A stretch of DNA of 41,475 nt from an uncultured Acidobacteriia bacterium (GTDB taxonomy: Bacteria > Acidobacteriota > Terriglobia > Bryobacterales > Bryobacteraceae), in assembly GCA_903909435.1 (NCBI GenBank), contig CAIVVT010000320.1:1-41475 (forward strand), written 5' to 3'. Numbering within the stretch: position 1 is the stretch's first letter; each line of letters begins with the position of its first letter. The position numbers and the translations under genes were made by a program. Shown one piece after another: positions 7,058 to 16,501 of the stretch. Below the pieces are notes generated by a model, which saw only the letters and a program-made list of their open reading frames with translations, did no database searches and was not told the DNA's origin.

Positions 7058-9481
7058 TCAATCGTCGGGGGCGTCGAGCCAATCGGGCCGGCGGAAGATG
7101 TCGCGGGGCCGGGAGCCGTCGGGCGGGCCGATGATGCCCTCGTGCTGCATCTGGTCGAGGATGCGCGCGGCGCGCCCGTAACCGAGGCGCAGGCGCCGCT
7201 GCAGAATCGAGGTGGAGGCCTTGCCCATCTCGCAGACCACACCCACCGCATCGCGGTACAGCGGGTCTTCGTCGCCCGCCAACTCCTCGGGCTCGTCCTC
7301 GTCGTCGGTGGGAGGGGCGAGCAGGAAAGTCTGATCGTATTCGGGCGTGGATTGCCGCTTCCAGAAGGCGACCACATCGGCAATCTCGATCTCGGTGACG
7401 AACGCGCCGTGCACGCGCACCAGGCGCGACGAACCGGGCGGCAGGAACAGCATGTCGCCCTTGCCCAGCAAGTGCTCCGCGCCCATCACGTCGAGCACGG
7501 TGCGGGAATCGACGCGCGTGGCGACGCGGAAGCTGATGCGGGCCGGGAAATTGGCCTTGATGAGACCCGTGATGACGTCCACCGACGGGCGCTGCGTGGC
7601 GAGCACGATATGCATACCCACGGCGCGCGCCATCTGGGCCAAACGGATCACCGATTCCTCGACGCCGGCGCGCTCCAGCATCATCAGGTCGGCCAACTCG
7701 TCGATGACAATCAGGATATAGGGCAGCGGCTTTTCGGGCTCCGCGACCTCGGCAGGTTCGGTGGGGGAATCGGGGAACAGTTCGATCGGTTTGCCCTTGA
7801 GCAACTGGATCTTCTTATTGAACTGGTCGATATTCCGGACGCCGTAGCTGGCCAGAAGCTTGAGCCGGCGCTCCATCTCGAGGACGCCGTTGCGCAAGGC
7901 GTTCACAGCCTTTTTGGGCTCCGTGATCACGGGTGTGAGCAGATGCGGGATGCCGTCGTAGATGCCTAGCTCGACCCGCTTGGGGTCGATCAGAATCATG
8001 CGGACCTCGTCGGGCGTGGACTTGTAGAGCACCGACATGATGAGCGTGTTGAGCATGACGCTCTTGCCCGAGCCGGTGGAGCCAGCGATCAGCAAGTGCG
8101 GCATCTTCTCGAGCTCGCTGACGCGAATGCGCCCGCTGATATCCTTGCCCAAAGCAAAGGTGAGCCGCGCCGGGGCGTCGTGGAACTCGTCGGATTCGAG
8201 GATCTGGCGCAGGCTGATCATCTCACGCCGTTTGTTGGGCACCTCGATGCCCACGGTCGGCTTGCCCGGGATGCGCTCGATCAGGATGGATTCCGCCTGC
8301 AGGCCGAGGCAGAGGTCCTCGCTGAGCGTCGTGATTCGGGTGATCTTGACTCCGGCATCAGGCTTGAACTCGAAGGTCGTGACCACCGGGCCGGGATTGA
8401 TCTGCGCGACGTTGCCCAGGACGTTGAACTCCTCCAGTTTGGCCTTTATGTGAACGGCGACTTCCTTGAGCTCCGCGCTGTCGTAGGACTCACGGTCGGC
8501 GGGCGCGTTCAACAGGGAGGTGGGAGGCAACTCCCAAGCAGCTGAGCGCACCGTCTCCGGCCGCTCCGTCACAACATGCGGCGGGAACAGGCGCGGGGCC
8601 GGTTGATCCGCAATGCTGCGGATGGGAATGTCCTCTTCCCAAGGCGGAGCGTCGCCGACGGCCGGCGCCGGAGTCAGGGGGCGCGGCTCCCAGCGGGTGT
8701 TGGGGGAAACCGGGTGGCCGTCCGTTTCAGTGGTTTCGTAGAATGCGCTGCCCTCGTCCTCGGCGTACGCGGCGAGATCGCTCCCAAGCCCCGGGGGCAG
8801 ACCTGCGGAAACCGGCTCGCCCGGCAGTTCGCGTTCACTGGTGGATTCCGCATTGCGCCGGGGTCGGCGCGCGTCGCCCGGTTGGACACCGATTCCCGGT
8901 TCCGGGTTCTTGCGGCGGCGGACGGGCAGCAGCGCGACCAGCTTCGCCCTGAAATCGGGGAACAGTCCGTGGAGCGTGAAGGACGAGATGAGGTACAGCG
9001 CGAGAAGCAGGAACGTGCCGAGCAGCAAAAGCGTGCCGGTGGAATTCAGATAGCGTGTCAGCGTGGTGGTGACCAGCAGGCCCGCCACTCCGCCGATTTC
9101 AAACGAGCCGTGCCAGCCGATGTACGGCCCCCCCATGGTCAGAAAGCCGCTCAGTGAGAGCGCTGCCAAGGCGTAGCCGACAGCCCGCGAGACGGGCGGC
9201 CCCACGGTGCGCAGCTGCAGTGAGCGCCATCCGGCGATCAGCAGCAGGGCCGGTAGAATCCAGACGGCCAGCCCCAGGCTCTGGTAACCGAGGTCGGCCA
9301 GCGAGGCTCCGACGCGGCCAATGGCGTTATGCGGAAGGTCGGCGGGGGACGCGGTGTTCCAGGACGGATCGAAGGGGTCGAAGGTGGCGAGCGACAGCAC
9401 GAGGGCCAGGAACGCGACAAGGCACAAAATCCCCATCAGTTCCCGGACGCGCGGAATCTGGGCGAAGGACAAAAATCTCAT
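7058..9481 (-). CDS. ftsK: DNA translocase FtsK/SpoIIIE
   Basis: This 807-residue septal DNA pump clears chromosomal DNA during division. The N-terminus has four membrane segments (about residues 15-170), followed by an acidic/Pro-rich linker of about 150 residues. The motor begins near residue 330 with the FtsK alpha domain. Walker A GSTGSGKS lies near 465 and Walker B VIDELADLMM near 594. TQRPSVDVITGLIKANFPARI follows. The C-terminal 65 residues form a winged-helix gamma domain (STSILQRRLRLGYGRAARILDQM) that in homologues reads KOPS/SRS polarity sequences. The start lies only 7 bases past the uppP stop codon, so the two are co-transcribed. The length is typical of short-linker FtsK proteins. 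Confidence 0.97.
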   Translation of the reverse strand: MRFLSFAQIPRVRELMGILCLVAFLALVLSLATFDPFDPSWNTASPADLPHNAIGRVGASLADLGYQSLGLAVWILPALLLIAGWRSLQLRTVGPPVSRAVGYALAALSLSGFLTMGGPYIGWHGSFEIGGVAGLLVTTTLTRYLNSTGTLLLLGTFLLLALYLISSFTLHGLFPDFRAKLVALLPVRRRKNPEPGIGVQPGDARRPRRNAESTSERELPGEPVSAGLPPGLGSDLAAYAEDEGSAFYETTETDGHPVSPNTRWEPRPLTPAPAVGDAPPWEEDIPIRSIADQPAPRLFPPHVVTERPETVRSAAWELPPTSLLNAPADRESYDSAELKEVAVHIKAKLEEFNVLGNVAQINPGPVVTTFEFKPDAGVKITRITTLSEDLCLGLQAESILIERIPGKPTVGIEVPNKRREMISLRQILESDEFHDAPARLTFALGKDISGRIRVSELEKMPHLLIAGSTGSGKSVMLNTLIMSVLYKSTPDEVRMILIDPKRVELGIYDGIPHLLTPVITEPKKAVNALRNGVLEMERRLKLLASYGVRNIDQFNKKIQLLKGKPIELFPDSPTEPAEVAEPEKPLPYILIVIDELADLMMLERAGVEESVIRLAQMARAVGMHIVLATQRPSVDVITGLIKANFPARISFRVATRVDSRTVLDVMGAEHLLGKGDMLFLPPGSSRLVRVHGAFVTEIEIADVVAFWKRQSTPEYDQTFLLAPPTDDEDEPEELAGDEDPLYRDAVGVVCEMGKASTSILQRRLRLGYGRAARILDQMQHEGIIGPPDGSRPRDIFRRPDWLDAPDD

Positions 9482-9488
9482 GCCGGAA

Positions 9489-10319
9489 TTACCGGCCGGA
9501 AGCAGCTAGAGCGATTATCAGTATACCAAGGGCGATGCGGTACCAGACAAAGACGCGCAGCGAGTTCGACTGCAGGAAGCGCATCAGGAAGGCGATGACG
9601 ATAGTGCCGCTGAGTCCGCTGACGATGACGCCGACCAGGAAGGGGGTCCGCATGTCGGGCGCGATCCCACCCTGCTTGTGCAAGTCCCAGGCCGCTTTGG
9701 CCGCGGCGGCTGCGATGGTTGGGGTCGAGAGCAGGAACGAGAAGCGGGCCGCGGCACTGCGAGTGTAGCCGCGCAGGAGACCCGCAGTGATGGTAATGCC
9801 GCTGCGTGAGGTGCCGGGGATCACGGCCAGCGCCTGCGCCAGTCCGACGGCCAGGGCGTCCCACAGGCCGAGGTTGCGGATGCCCTTATCCTGGCGGCCC
9901 ACCCGCTCGGCGTACCACATCAGCAGGGCGACGCCGATCAGCATTCCGCCGATCACGTACATGCCAAGCGGTGGTTCGCGCAGCGTGGTGTCCGCCGCTT
10001 TGTGCAGGGCGAGGCCGGCGATGCCCGCCGGAACCGTGGCGATGGCCATCAGCCAGAGCAGTCCGCGATTGTCCTTCAATTCGGGGTCGATCCCGGCATT
10101 CAGACCGAAGCCCTGCCCGAGCACTTGCACCCAGTCCTTGAAAAAGTAAATAATAATCGCCACGAGCGTGCCCAGATGCAGGGCGATGTCGAAGGTTAAG
10201 CCGGGGTCTTTCCACCCTAAGAGCCAAGGCGCTAAGGCGAGATGGCCGGAACTGCTGATTGGTAAGAATTCAGTGAATCCTTGTACCAAGGCAAGGATTA
10301 CTACTTGATAGAGAGGCAT
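9489..10319 (-). CDS. uppP: Undecaprenyl-diphosphatase UppP (BacA)
   Basis: This polytopic membrane enzyme (276 residues from the ATG at 10319) dephosphorylates undecaprenyl diphosphate to recycle the lipid carrier for peptidoglycan and polysaccharide export. The two catalytic motifs are intact: GFTEFLPISSSGHL near residue 14 and PGTSRSG near 170. There are about eight hydrophobic segments, as usual. In-frame ATG 10337 is an alternative start with a purine-rich AAGAGAG upstream; I prefer 10319 because the family begins about 12-15 residues before the first motif. The gene is divergent from pyruvate kinase with at most 44 bases between, and ftsK follows in the same operon. Confidence 0.95.
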   Translation of the reverse strand: MPLYQVVILALVQGFTEFLPISSSGHLALAPWLLGWKDPGLTFDIALHLGTLVAIIIYFFKDWVQVLGQGFGLNAGIDPELKDNRGLLWLMAIATVPAGIAGLALHKAADTTLREPPLGMYVIGGMLIGVALLMWYAERVGRQDKGIRNLGLWDALAVGLAQALAVIPGTSRSGITITAGLLRGYTRSAAARFSFLLSTPTIAAAAAKAAWDLHKQGGIAPDMRTPFLVGVIVSGLSGTIVIAFLMRFLQSNSLRVFVWYRIALGILIIALAASGR

Positions 10320-10363
10320 AATGGCAACGTAGGCCATCCTAACGCACTCTCTTTTCCCCGCGC

Positions 10364-11785
10364 ATGACAAACACAAAAATCATTGCCACCGTCGGGCCAG
10401 CCTGTAGCGACGCAAGAATGATCGGCCTGCTGATCGATGCGGGCGTAACTGTCTTTCGGCTCAACGCCTCGCACGGCACGGCCGAGGTCAGAGAGGGATG
10501 GATCGACGCGATCCGGAGCGAATCGGAGCGGCGCGCCCTGCACATCGGGATTCTGCTGGACCTGCAGGGGCCCAAGATCCGGCTGGGCAAATTCCAGAAC
10601 GGTCAGGCCACGCTGACCGTGGGTGCGGAATTCACCATCACGGTGGAGGACGTGCTGGGCAACGAGAGCATCGCTTCGACCACGTACGCCGACTTTGCCC
10701 GCGACTTGAGGCCGGGCGACCGGGTCCTGCTGGCGGACGGCAGCCTGGAGTTGCGCGTGCTGGACGCGGACGGCGTACGCGCCCGCTGCACCGTGGTCAC
10801 GGGCGGCGTGATCAAGGACAACAAAGGCATCAATCTGCCGGGGGCGCAACTGAGCACGCCGTCCCTGACGCGCAAGGACATGGCCGACCTGCAGGCGGGT
10901 CTGGCCAAAGGCATCGACATGGTGGCGATGAGCTTTGTGCGGCGTCCCAGCGACGTCCTGCGCCTGCGCCTGTTCCTGGAAGAAAAGGGCGCGAACATCC
11001 CGATCATCGCCAAAATCGAGAAGCCGGAAGCGGTGGAGACGATCGCGGAGATCCTGCAGGAAAGTGATGGCGTGATGGTGGCGCGTGGCGACCTCGGCGT
11101 CGAGATGCCGATGGAGAAGGTGCCGTTTATCCAGAAGTCGATCATCGAGAAGGCGCGCCGGGTGGGCAAGTTCGTGATCACGGCTACGCAGATGATGGAG
11201 TCGATGATCGAGAATCCGTTCCCGACTCGCGCCGAGGTCAGCGACGTGGCCAACGCGATCTACGACGGCACCGACGCGGTGATGCTCTCGGCCGAGACTT
11301 CGGTCGGCAAGTTCCCGGTGGAGACCGTGAAAATGATGGTGCGCACGGCGGCTCAAGCCGAGGATTCCGTACGACGCCATGGCTTCCGTGAATTGCTGAA
11401 CAAGGATTACGTAACGCATGCCGAGATTGTGGCGGACAGCGCCTACCGTGCGGCGCGCATGTCGCAAGCGACCGCGATCGTGGTGTTCAGCGCCAGCGGG
11501 TCCAGCGCGAGGCTGGTTTCGAAATTTCGGCCGCCGGTGCCCATCTTCGTCTTCACGGCAAGCGACAAGGTCGCACGAGTGTTGAGCATCGTCTACGGCG
11601 TGCAAGCGGTGGTTGCCAAGGAGACGGCATCCACCGACGAGATGATGGCGCAGATGGACCGCACCATGCTGGAGAAGGGCTTGGTGAAGCCGCGGGACAG
11701 CGTGGTGTTTGTCGCGGGACAGCCTATCGGCCGGCCCGGCACAACCAACCTGATGAAACTGCACCGCATCGGCGAAGGCCGCTAA
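10364..11785 (+). CDS. pyk: Pyruvate kinase
   Basis: This 473-residue enzyme makes pyruvate and ATP from phosphoenolpyruvate and ADP at the end of glycolysis. Key parts are visible in order: RLNASHGTAE near 31, DLQGPKIRLG near 67, the lid domain from about 75 to 165, KIEKPEAVETI with the catalytic Lys near 215, GVMVARGDLGVEMP with metal-binding Glu/Asp near 240, and MMESMIENPFPTRAEVSDVANAI followed by DAVMLSAETSVGKFP. The C-terminal allosteric domain is complete. The ATG at 10364 is only 26-44 bases from the divergent uppP start and no clear Shine-Dalgarno is seen, so a leaderless or very short leader transcript is possible. Confidence 0.97.
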   Translation: MTNTKIIATVGPACSDARMIGLLIDAGVTVFRLNASHGTAEVREGWIDAIRSESERRALHIGILLDLQGPKIRLGKFQNGQATLTVGAEFTITVEDVLGNESIASTTYADFARDLRPGDRVLLADGSLELRVLDADGVRARCTVVTGGVIKDNKGINLPGAQLSTPSLTRKDMADLQAGLAKGIDMVAMSFVRRPSDVLRLRLFLEEKGANIPIIAKIEKPEAVETIAEILQESDGVMVARGDLGVEMPMEKVPFIQKSIIEKARRVGKFVITATQMMESMIENPFPTRAEVSDVANAIYDGTDAVMLSAETSVGKFPVETVKMMVRTAAQAEDSVRRHGFRELLNKDYVTHAEIVADSAYRAARMSQATAIVVFSASGSSARLVSKFRPPVPIFVFTASDKVARVLSIVYGVQAVVAKETASTDEMMAQMDRTMLEKGLVKPRDSVVFVAGQPIGRPGTTNLMKLHRIGEGR

Positions 11786-11894
11786 GGCTAAGGCAGCCCC
11801 AATTGCGGGATGCTGGCAGGAAATCCGGCTGAGACGGGTCCTGCGTGACGGCCAAGCGGGCGGAGGGACCTGGGTGCACCAGCACGGAGCCGCC

Positions 11895-13223
11895 CTAGTG
11901 GATGCCCAGTTTCTTCTGCATCGCTTCCAGAGTGACGCCCTTGGTTTCCGGGAAGATGAAGAGCACAACGAAGAACTGCGCGACCATCATCACCGTGAAC
12001 AGCCCGAAGGGCGCCGCACCGGACGCCTTGGCAATCAGCGGGAAGGTCATGGAGATCACCGCGTTCATGAACCAGTGTGAAAAGCTGCCCAGGCTCTGAC
12101 CCTTGGCCCGTACGCGGGTGGGGAAAACCTCGCTTAAGTAGACCCAGATCACGGCGCCCTGCGAGAAGGCGAAGAACGCGATGAAGCCGACCAGCAGCCA
12201 TACCAGGAACTCCTCGTGCCGGTTGCTGGCGAAGATGGCCGTCACTCCTCCGAGGCACACCGCAGTACCCACGGAGCCGACCAGCAGCATTTTCTTACGC
12301 CCGAACTTGTCGATCACCGACATGGCGATGATGGTCGCGATCAGATTGGTTGCGCCAATCGCAACGGCTTGGAGATCGCTCGACACTTTGTTGAAACCAG
12401 CGCGGGCAAAGATGTCGTTCAGGTAATACAGGATGGCGTTGATGCCCGAGAGCTGATTGAACATGCCGATCGAGATGGCGAGAAACACCGGCAGCCTGTA
12501 CTTGCGGATGAACAGCGGCTCGTTACCCAAGCCGTGTTCAGCGTCGATGGACTCGACGATGGCGGCCAACTCGGCTTCGTGATTGCCTTCGCCGACGTCT
12601 TCCAGAACCTTGCGCGCTTCATCGACGCGGCCCTGCTTGGCCAGCCAGCGCGGGCTCTGCGGAATGCCGAACAGCATCAGGAAGAAGAAGACTGCCGGTA
12701 CGGCCGCGATGCCCAGCTTCCAGCGCCATTCGGCGTCGCCGAGGCCAGCCTGGCCGATGAGGTAATTCGACAGGTACGCGACCAGGATTCCGAAAACGAT
12801 ATTGAACTGAAACAGCCCGACCAGTTTGCCGCGACTGCGCGCCGGAGCGATCTCCGCGATGTACATCGGCCCGAGCACCGACGACCCGCCGATACCTAGC
12901 CCTCCGATGAAGCGAAACACGAGCAGCGAGTTCCAATCCCAGCCGAACGCGCACCCAAGAGCAGAGATAAAGTAAAGCCCCGCCATGAACATCAGGCTTA
13001 ACTTGCGTCCCAGTTTGTCGCCCGGGATGCTGGCGAACATGGCGCCCAGGATGGTGCCCAGCAGCGCGCTGCCTACCGTCAAGCCCAAGCCCCATTCGGA
13101 GAGTTTGAAGGTAGTTGTGAGCGCACTCGTCGTGCCCGAAATGACGACGGTATCGAATCCAAACAACAGACCGCCGAGCGCGGCGACCACGGTGCTCTTG
13201 ATGACGTGCGAATTCAGCTTCAT
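11895..13223 (-). CDS. MFS sugar:proton symporter (XylE/GLUT-type)
   Basis: This 442-residue, twelve-span major-facilitator protein belongs to the sugar porter family, which imports hexoses or pentoses with protons. Family signatures are all present: GGLLFGFD in helix 1, GDKLGRK in loop 2-3, the RFIGGLGIGG stretch, APARSRGK, PQSPRWL before the central loop, QLSGINAILYY in helix 7, DKFGRKK, and PETKG after helix 12. The ATG at 13223 has a GGAG 6 bases upstream. The substrate cannot be named from sequence alone; XylE, GalP and AraE share these motifs. It stands alone, facing away from the PilZ gene. Confidence 0.93.
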   Translation of the reverse strand: MKLNSHVIKSTVVAALGGLLFGFDTVVISGTTSALTTTFKLSEWGLGLTVGSALLGTILGAMFASIPGDKLGRKLSLMFMAGLYFISALGCAFGWDWNSLLVFRFIGGLGIGGSSVLGPMYIAEIAPARSRGKLVGLFQFNIVFGILVAYLSNYLIGQAGLGDAEWRWKLGIAAVPAVFFFLMLFGIPQSPRWLAKQGRVDEARKVLEDVGEGNHEAELAAIVESIDAEHGLGNEPLFIRKYRLPVFLAISIGMFNQLSGINAILYYLNDIFARAGFNKVSSDLQAVAIGATNLIATIIAMSVIDKFGRKKMLLVGSVGTAVCLGGVTAIFASNRHEEFLVWLLVGFIAFFAFSQGAVIWVYLSEVFPTRVRAKGQSLGSFSHWFMNAVISMTFPLIAKASGAAPFGLFTVMMVAQFFVVLFIFPETKGVTLEAMQKKLGIH

Positions 13224-13660
13224 TGGTACTCCGGCGAGCGCGACGATGGCTTCGAACTAACTCCGCGGCTGTATCCGACCGGGCTTCGATCGACTTCCTC
13301 GATGGAGCCGCGATGCGGGAACCGGCGGACTGCTCCCCGCCTGGATGCGCAGAACCACGGCAGGCAGAAAGCAAACAAACCACTCTATCACCGCCGCGCT
13401 TTTGAACCACGTCCAGCCCCCGGCTGCGCCTCTCGCCGCCCCCGCCGCATTGATGGAACAACGCTGCAGATTCTCGTTCTCAATCAGGGAACATTGAAGG
13501 CGCCCTGCATCGGGTTCGCCATAGATTCGCCAACGGCACGACTCGAACCGACAGCGATTCCAAGCAGATGCGACGAAAACAGCTGTAATTCTTTTGTTAT
13601 TCTGCCTGCCCCCTCTACGTTTGGGACGAGTAGCGACCCTATATGAGTGAGGTTGTACTA
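13224..13660. other. Intergenic region between divergent transporter and PilZ genes
   Basis: This 437-base stretch separates two divergent genes and should hold both promoters. Open frames here lack codon bias and homology. The last 100 bases are locally AT-richer (around 13565-13600). I see no convincing paired -35/-10 boxes, hairpin or repeat. Confidence 0.5.
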
Positions 13661-13993
13661 ATGATCCCGACCCAACGATCCCAACCGAGCGGCTTCAGCA
13701 TCTCCCTCCCCGTGGAGTTGACTAAGGCGGGACCGAAGAGGGTTTCCCACACCCTCAAGACACACAACCTCAGTGCGAAGCGCGTGCTGATGAACTGCCC
13801 GTCATTCCCCATCGAAATCGGCCAGGAAGTCGAGTACTTCGTAAGCCTGCCAACCGACCCTTCAGGTGCGCCCGTACGACTGCGTTGCCTGGGGCACGTC
13901 GTTCATCGCGACCCGGCGCTGGACCTGTTTGACGTCAGCATTGAACGTCATGAGTTTGTGAGCGATAAGACATTGCTGCGCCGCGCTTCCTGA
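13661..13993 (+). CDS. Short PilZ-like protein
   Basis: This protein of about 110 residues resembles the stand-alone PilZ proteins common in Acidobacteria. It has a central NLSAKRVLM segment in the place of the PilZ D/NxSxxG motif, followed by a beta-rich part (EYFVSLPTDP, RLRCLGHVVHR). The N-terminal RxxxR motif that contacts cyclic di-GMP in classic PilZ domains is not clear (only KRVSHTLKTH), so ligand binding may be lost. I choose the ATG at 13661 because a GAGG lies 8 bases ahead; the frame is also open from ATG 13643. It stands alone, so its partner is unknown. Confidence 0.65.
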   Translation: MIPTQRSQPSGFSISLPVELTKAGPKRVSHTLKTHNLSAKRVLMNCPSFPIEIGQEVEYFVSLPTDPSGAPVRLRCLGHVVHRDPALDLFDVSIERHEFVSDKTLLRRAS

Positions 13994-14074
13994 CCGGGGC
14001 ACTCTCCTCTAGCCCGCTTGCATCGTTCTCTCACGCCCGTTACTCTTGTCTAGTGGCAAAGAAAGGGCGAATGA

Positions 14075-16444
14075 GTGAACTTGTCTCTCGGCTTTCCTGA
14101 TCCCGATTCAGACGACATCCTCAAGCTCACGCGGCGGGCCGACCTCGAGAAATCAATCGCTCGCCTCACCGCCTGGATGCAGGAGCCGGACTCCCCCATC
14201 CGCGCCATCCGTCAGATTCCGGCGCGTCCGGCCGATTCGGTCCCGATTCCGCAGGAAGTTCCTGCAAGTCTAAGCGAAGTCCTGGTGCAAAGGGGAATCG
14301 AGCGGCTGTTCGTGCATCAGGCCGAGAGCTTTGAGTCCTTGAACCGGGGCGAGAACGTGGTCGTCGTCACGCCGACGGCTTCGGGCAAGACGCTGTGCTA
14401 CAACCTGCCGGTGCTCTGCCGCTTGCTGCAGGATCCCGAGGCGCGCGCACTCTACATCTTCCCTACCAAGGCGTTGGCCGAGGACCAACTGCACGAATTC
14501 CACTCGACTGTCGAGGCGATGGGATCGGACATTCGCGCGTTCACTTACGACGGCGACACGCCGCAGGACGCCCGCAAGGCCATCCGCGAGCGCGCCGGAG
14601 TGGTGCTCACAAACCCCGACATGCTTCACTCGGGAATCCTGCCGCACCATACCAAGTGGGCCAAGCTGTTCGAGAACCTGCGCTACATCGTAATCGACGA
14701 ATTACACACCTATCGCGGGGTCTACGGCAGCCACTTCGCCAACGTATTGCGGCGGTTGAAACGCCTGTGCGAGTTTCATGGATCGAAGCCCCAGTTCATC
14801 TGCTGTTCCGCGACCATCGCGAACCCGCGCCAGCTCGCCGAATCCCTCACCGGCACGAATTTTCATCTGGTCGACCGCAACGGCGCGCCTGCGGGCGAGA
14901 AGTACTTTGTTTTCTATAACCCGCCGGTCGTCAACCGCCAGCTTGGGATCCGTCGCGGATACCTCGGGGAAACGCGGCGTATCGCTTCGGAGTTGGTCAT
15001 GCGCGGGCAGCAGTTGCTGGTCTTCGCCAACAGCCGACTGTCCACGGAAATCCTCGTGACTTACCTGAAAGACGCCTGCGAGAAGCCTCCCGCGCGGCCC
15101 GGCTCCGTGCGTGGCTACCGCGGCGGATACCTTCCCAGGGAACGCCGCGAGATCGAGCGCGGTTTGCGTGAGGGTGAAATCCGGTGCGTTGTGGCCACCA
15201 ACGCTTTGGAACTAGGCGTGGACATCGGATCTCTCGACGTCGTGGTGATGGCGGGCTATCCCGGCACCATTGCTTCGTCCTGGCAACGGGCCGGCCGGGC
15301 TGGCAGGCGCCTCGGCACCTCGCTCGCATTGTTCGTCGCTTCCAGCGCGCCTCTCGACCAGTACATCGTGGAGCACCCCGACTACTTCTTCGAAAGCTCG
15401 CCCGAGCACGCGCACATCAACCCCGACAACCTCGAGATCCTGCTGAGCCACGTGAAGTGCGCGGCGTTCGAACTGCCCATCCGCGACGACGAGAAATTCG
15501 GAAAGCAGCCGGCAAAACCGCTCTGCGAATTTCTCCAGGAGCTCGGTCTGGTACACCCCAGCGGCGGAGCCTGGCACTGGACCTCGGACAGCTACCCTGC
15601 CGACGCCATCAGTCTGCGCTCCGTCACCAGCGACAACTTTGTGGTCGTCGACATCACCACCGAGGAGAAGATCATCGCCGTCGTCGCCTTCCCGGCGGCC
15701 TTGGTCGAGTTGCATCCCAAAGCCATCTACCTCCACGAGGCCAGGCAGTTTCAGGTGGAGCGGATGGACTACGAGGGCCGCAAAGCCTACGTTCGCCAGG
15801 TAGATTGTGACTACTTCACCGATGCCATCGACTACACCCAGGTAAAGATACTCGAACAGTTCGAGTCTCAGGCCGTGCCCTCGATCGATCCGGGCGCGCC
15901 TCGCGCCCAAGCCGCGCACGGCGAGGTGCGCGTCAACCGCCAGATCGTCGGCTTCAAGAAGGTAAAGTTTTATACGATGGAGAACGTCGGGGCCGGGGCG
16001 CTCTCCTTGCCTGAGCAGGAGATGCACACGACGTCGTTCTGGCTGCACTTCCCACTTCCGTTCCTCGACCGCTTCGGCGACCTGTCGCCCTCCGCCCGGC
16101 TGAACGGTGTGGCCGCTCTCGGCAACGCCATGCGCACCGCCGCGGCGCTACTGCTGATGTGCGATCCGCGTGATCTGGGCGTATCACTGACGGACAAGAG
16201 CGGCACGCAGACTCCGGGATTTGAGCCCGATCTGCACCTCTACGACAACTACCCCGGCGGCATCGGGCAAAGCCAGCCGCTGTACCAGATGAGCGCCCTG
16301 TTGCTGACCGCGTCGCGCGATCTTATTTCGTCCTGCCCCTGCGAGAGTGGTTGCCCGAGTTGCGTCGGCCCGGAAGGCGAGACCGGCTCGCGCGGAAAAG
16401 AGATCGCGCTCCGCATCCTGGAAGCTCTGCTGCCAGTCCAGTGA
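14075..16444 (+). CDS. DEAD/DEAH-box helicase of the MrfA/YprA family
   Basis: This 789-residue superfamily 2 helicase resembles B. subtilis MrfA, a 3'-5' DNA helicase in mitomycin-adduct repair. Motif I (TPTASGKTLCYN) is near residue 98, motif II is DELH near 209, and motif III SAT follows. Domain 2 has VFANSRLSTE, ATNALELGVDIG and QRAGRAGRR. The C-terminal DUF1998-type region ends with the four-cysteine cluster CPCESGCPSC near 768, a zinc site of this family. The start is GTG at 14075 with AAGGG about 7 bases upstream; the nearby ATG 14071 is out of frame and closes quickly. No nuclease partner (MrfB) is adjacent. Confidence 0.93.
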   Translation: MNLSLGFPDPDSDDILKLTRRADLEKSIARLTAWMQEPDSPIRAIRQIPARPADSVPIPQEVPASLSEVLVQRGIERLFVHQAESFESLNRGENVVVVTPTASGKTLCYNLPVLCRLLQDPEARALYIFPTKALAEDQLHEFHSTVEAMGSDIRAFTYDGDTPQDARKAIRERAGVVLTNPDMLHSGILPHHTKWAKLFENLRYIVIDELHTYRGVYGSHFANVLRRLKRLCEFHGSKPQFICCSATIANPRQLAESLTGTNFHLVDRNGAPAGEKYFVFYNPPVVNRQLGIRRGYLGETRRIASELVMRGQQLLVFANSRLSTEILVTYLKDACEKPPARPGSVRGYRGGYLPRERREIERGLREGEIRCVVATNALELGVDIGSLDVVVMAGYPGTIASSWQRAGRAGRRLGTSLALFVASSAPLDQYIVEHPDYFFESSPEHAHINPDNLEILLSHVKCAAFELPIRDDEKFGKQPAKPLCEFLQELGLVHPSGGAWHWTSDSYPADAISLRSVTSDNFVVVDITTEEKIIAVVAFPAALVELHPKAIYLHEARQFQVERMDYEGRKAYVRQVDCDYFTDAIDYTQVKILEQFESQAVPSIDPGAPRAQAAHGEVRVNRQIVGFKKVKFYTMENVGAGALSLPEQEMHTTSFWLHFPLPFLDRFGDLSPSARLNGVAALGNAMRTAAALLLMCDPRDLGVSLTDKSGTQTPGFEPDLHLYDNYPGGIGQSQPLYQMSALLLTASRDLISSCPCESGCPSCVGPEGETGSRGKEIALRILEALLPVQ

Positions 16445-16501
16445 GAGGCGCGCTACTGCCCAGCGCCCGCGTGCCACGTAGCACCTCCACTCGATCCTGG
16501 A

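Noticed and set aside
10301-11968. A 555-codon minus-strand open frame over pyruvate kinase
   Set aside because: It is antisense to an unmistakable pyk gene; its His/Arg-rich translation has no domain and arises from GC-rich third positions.
13206-13646. A 146-codon plus-strand open frame before the PilZ-like gene
   Set aside because: It starts inside the transporter gene antisense, has no ribosome-binding site and its translation is compositionally random.
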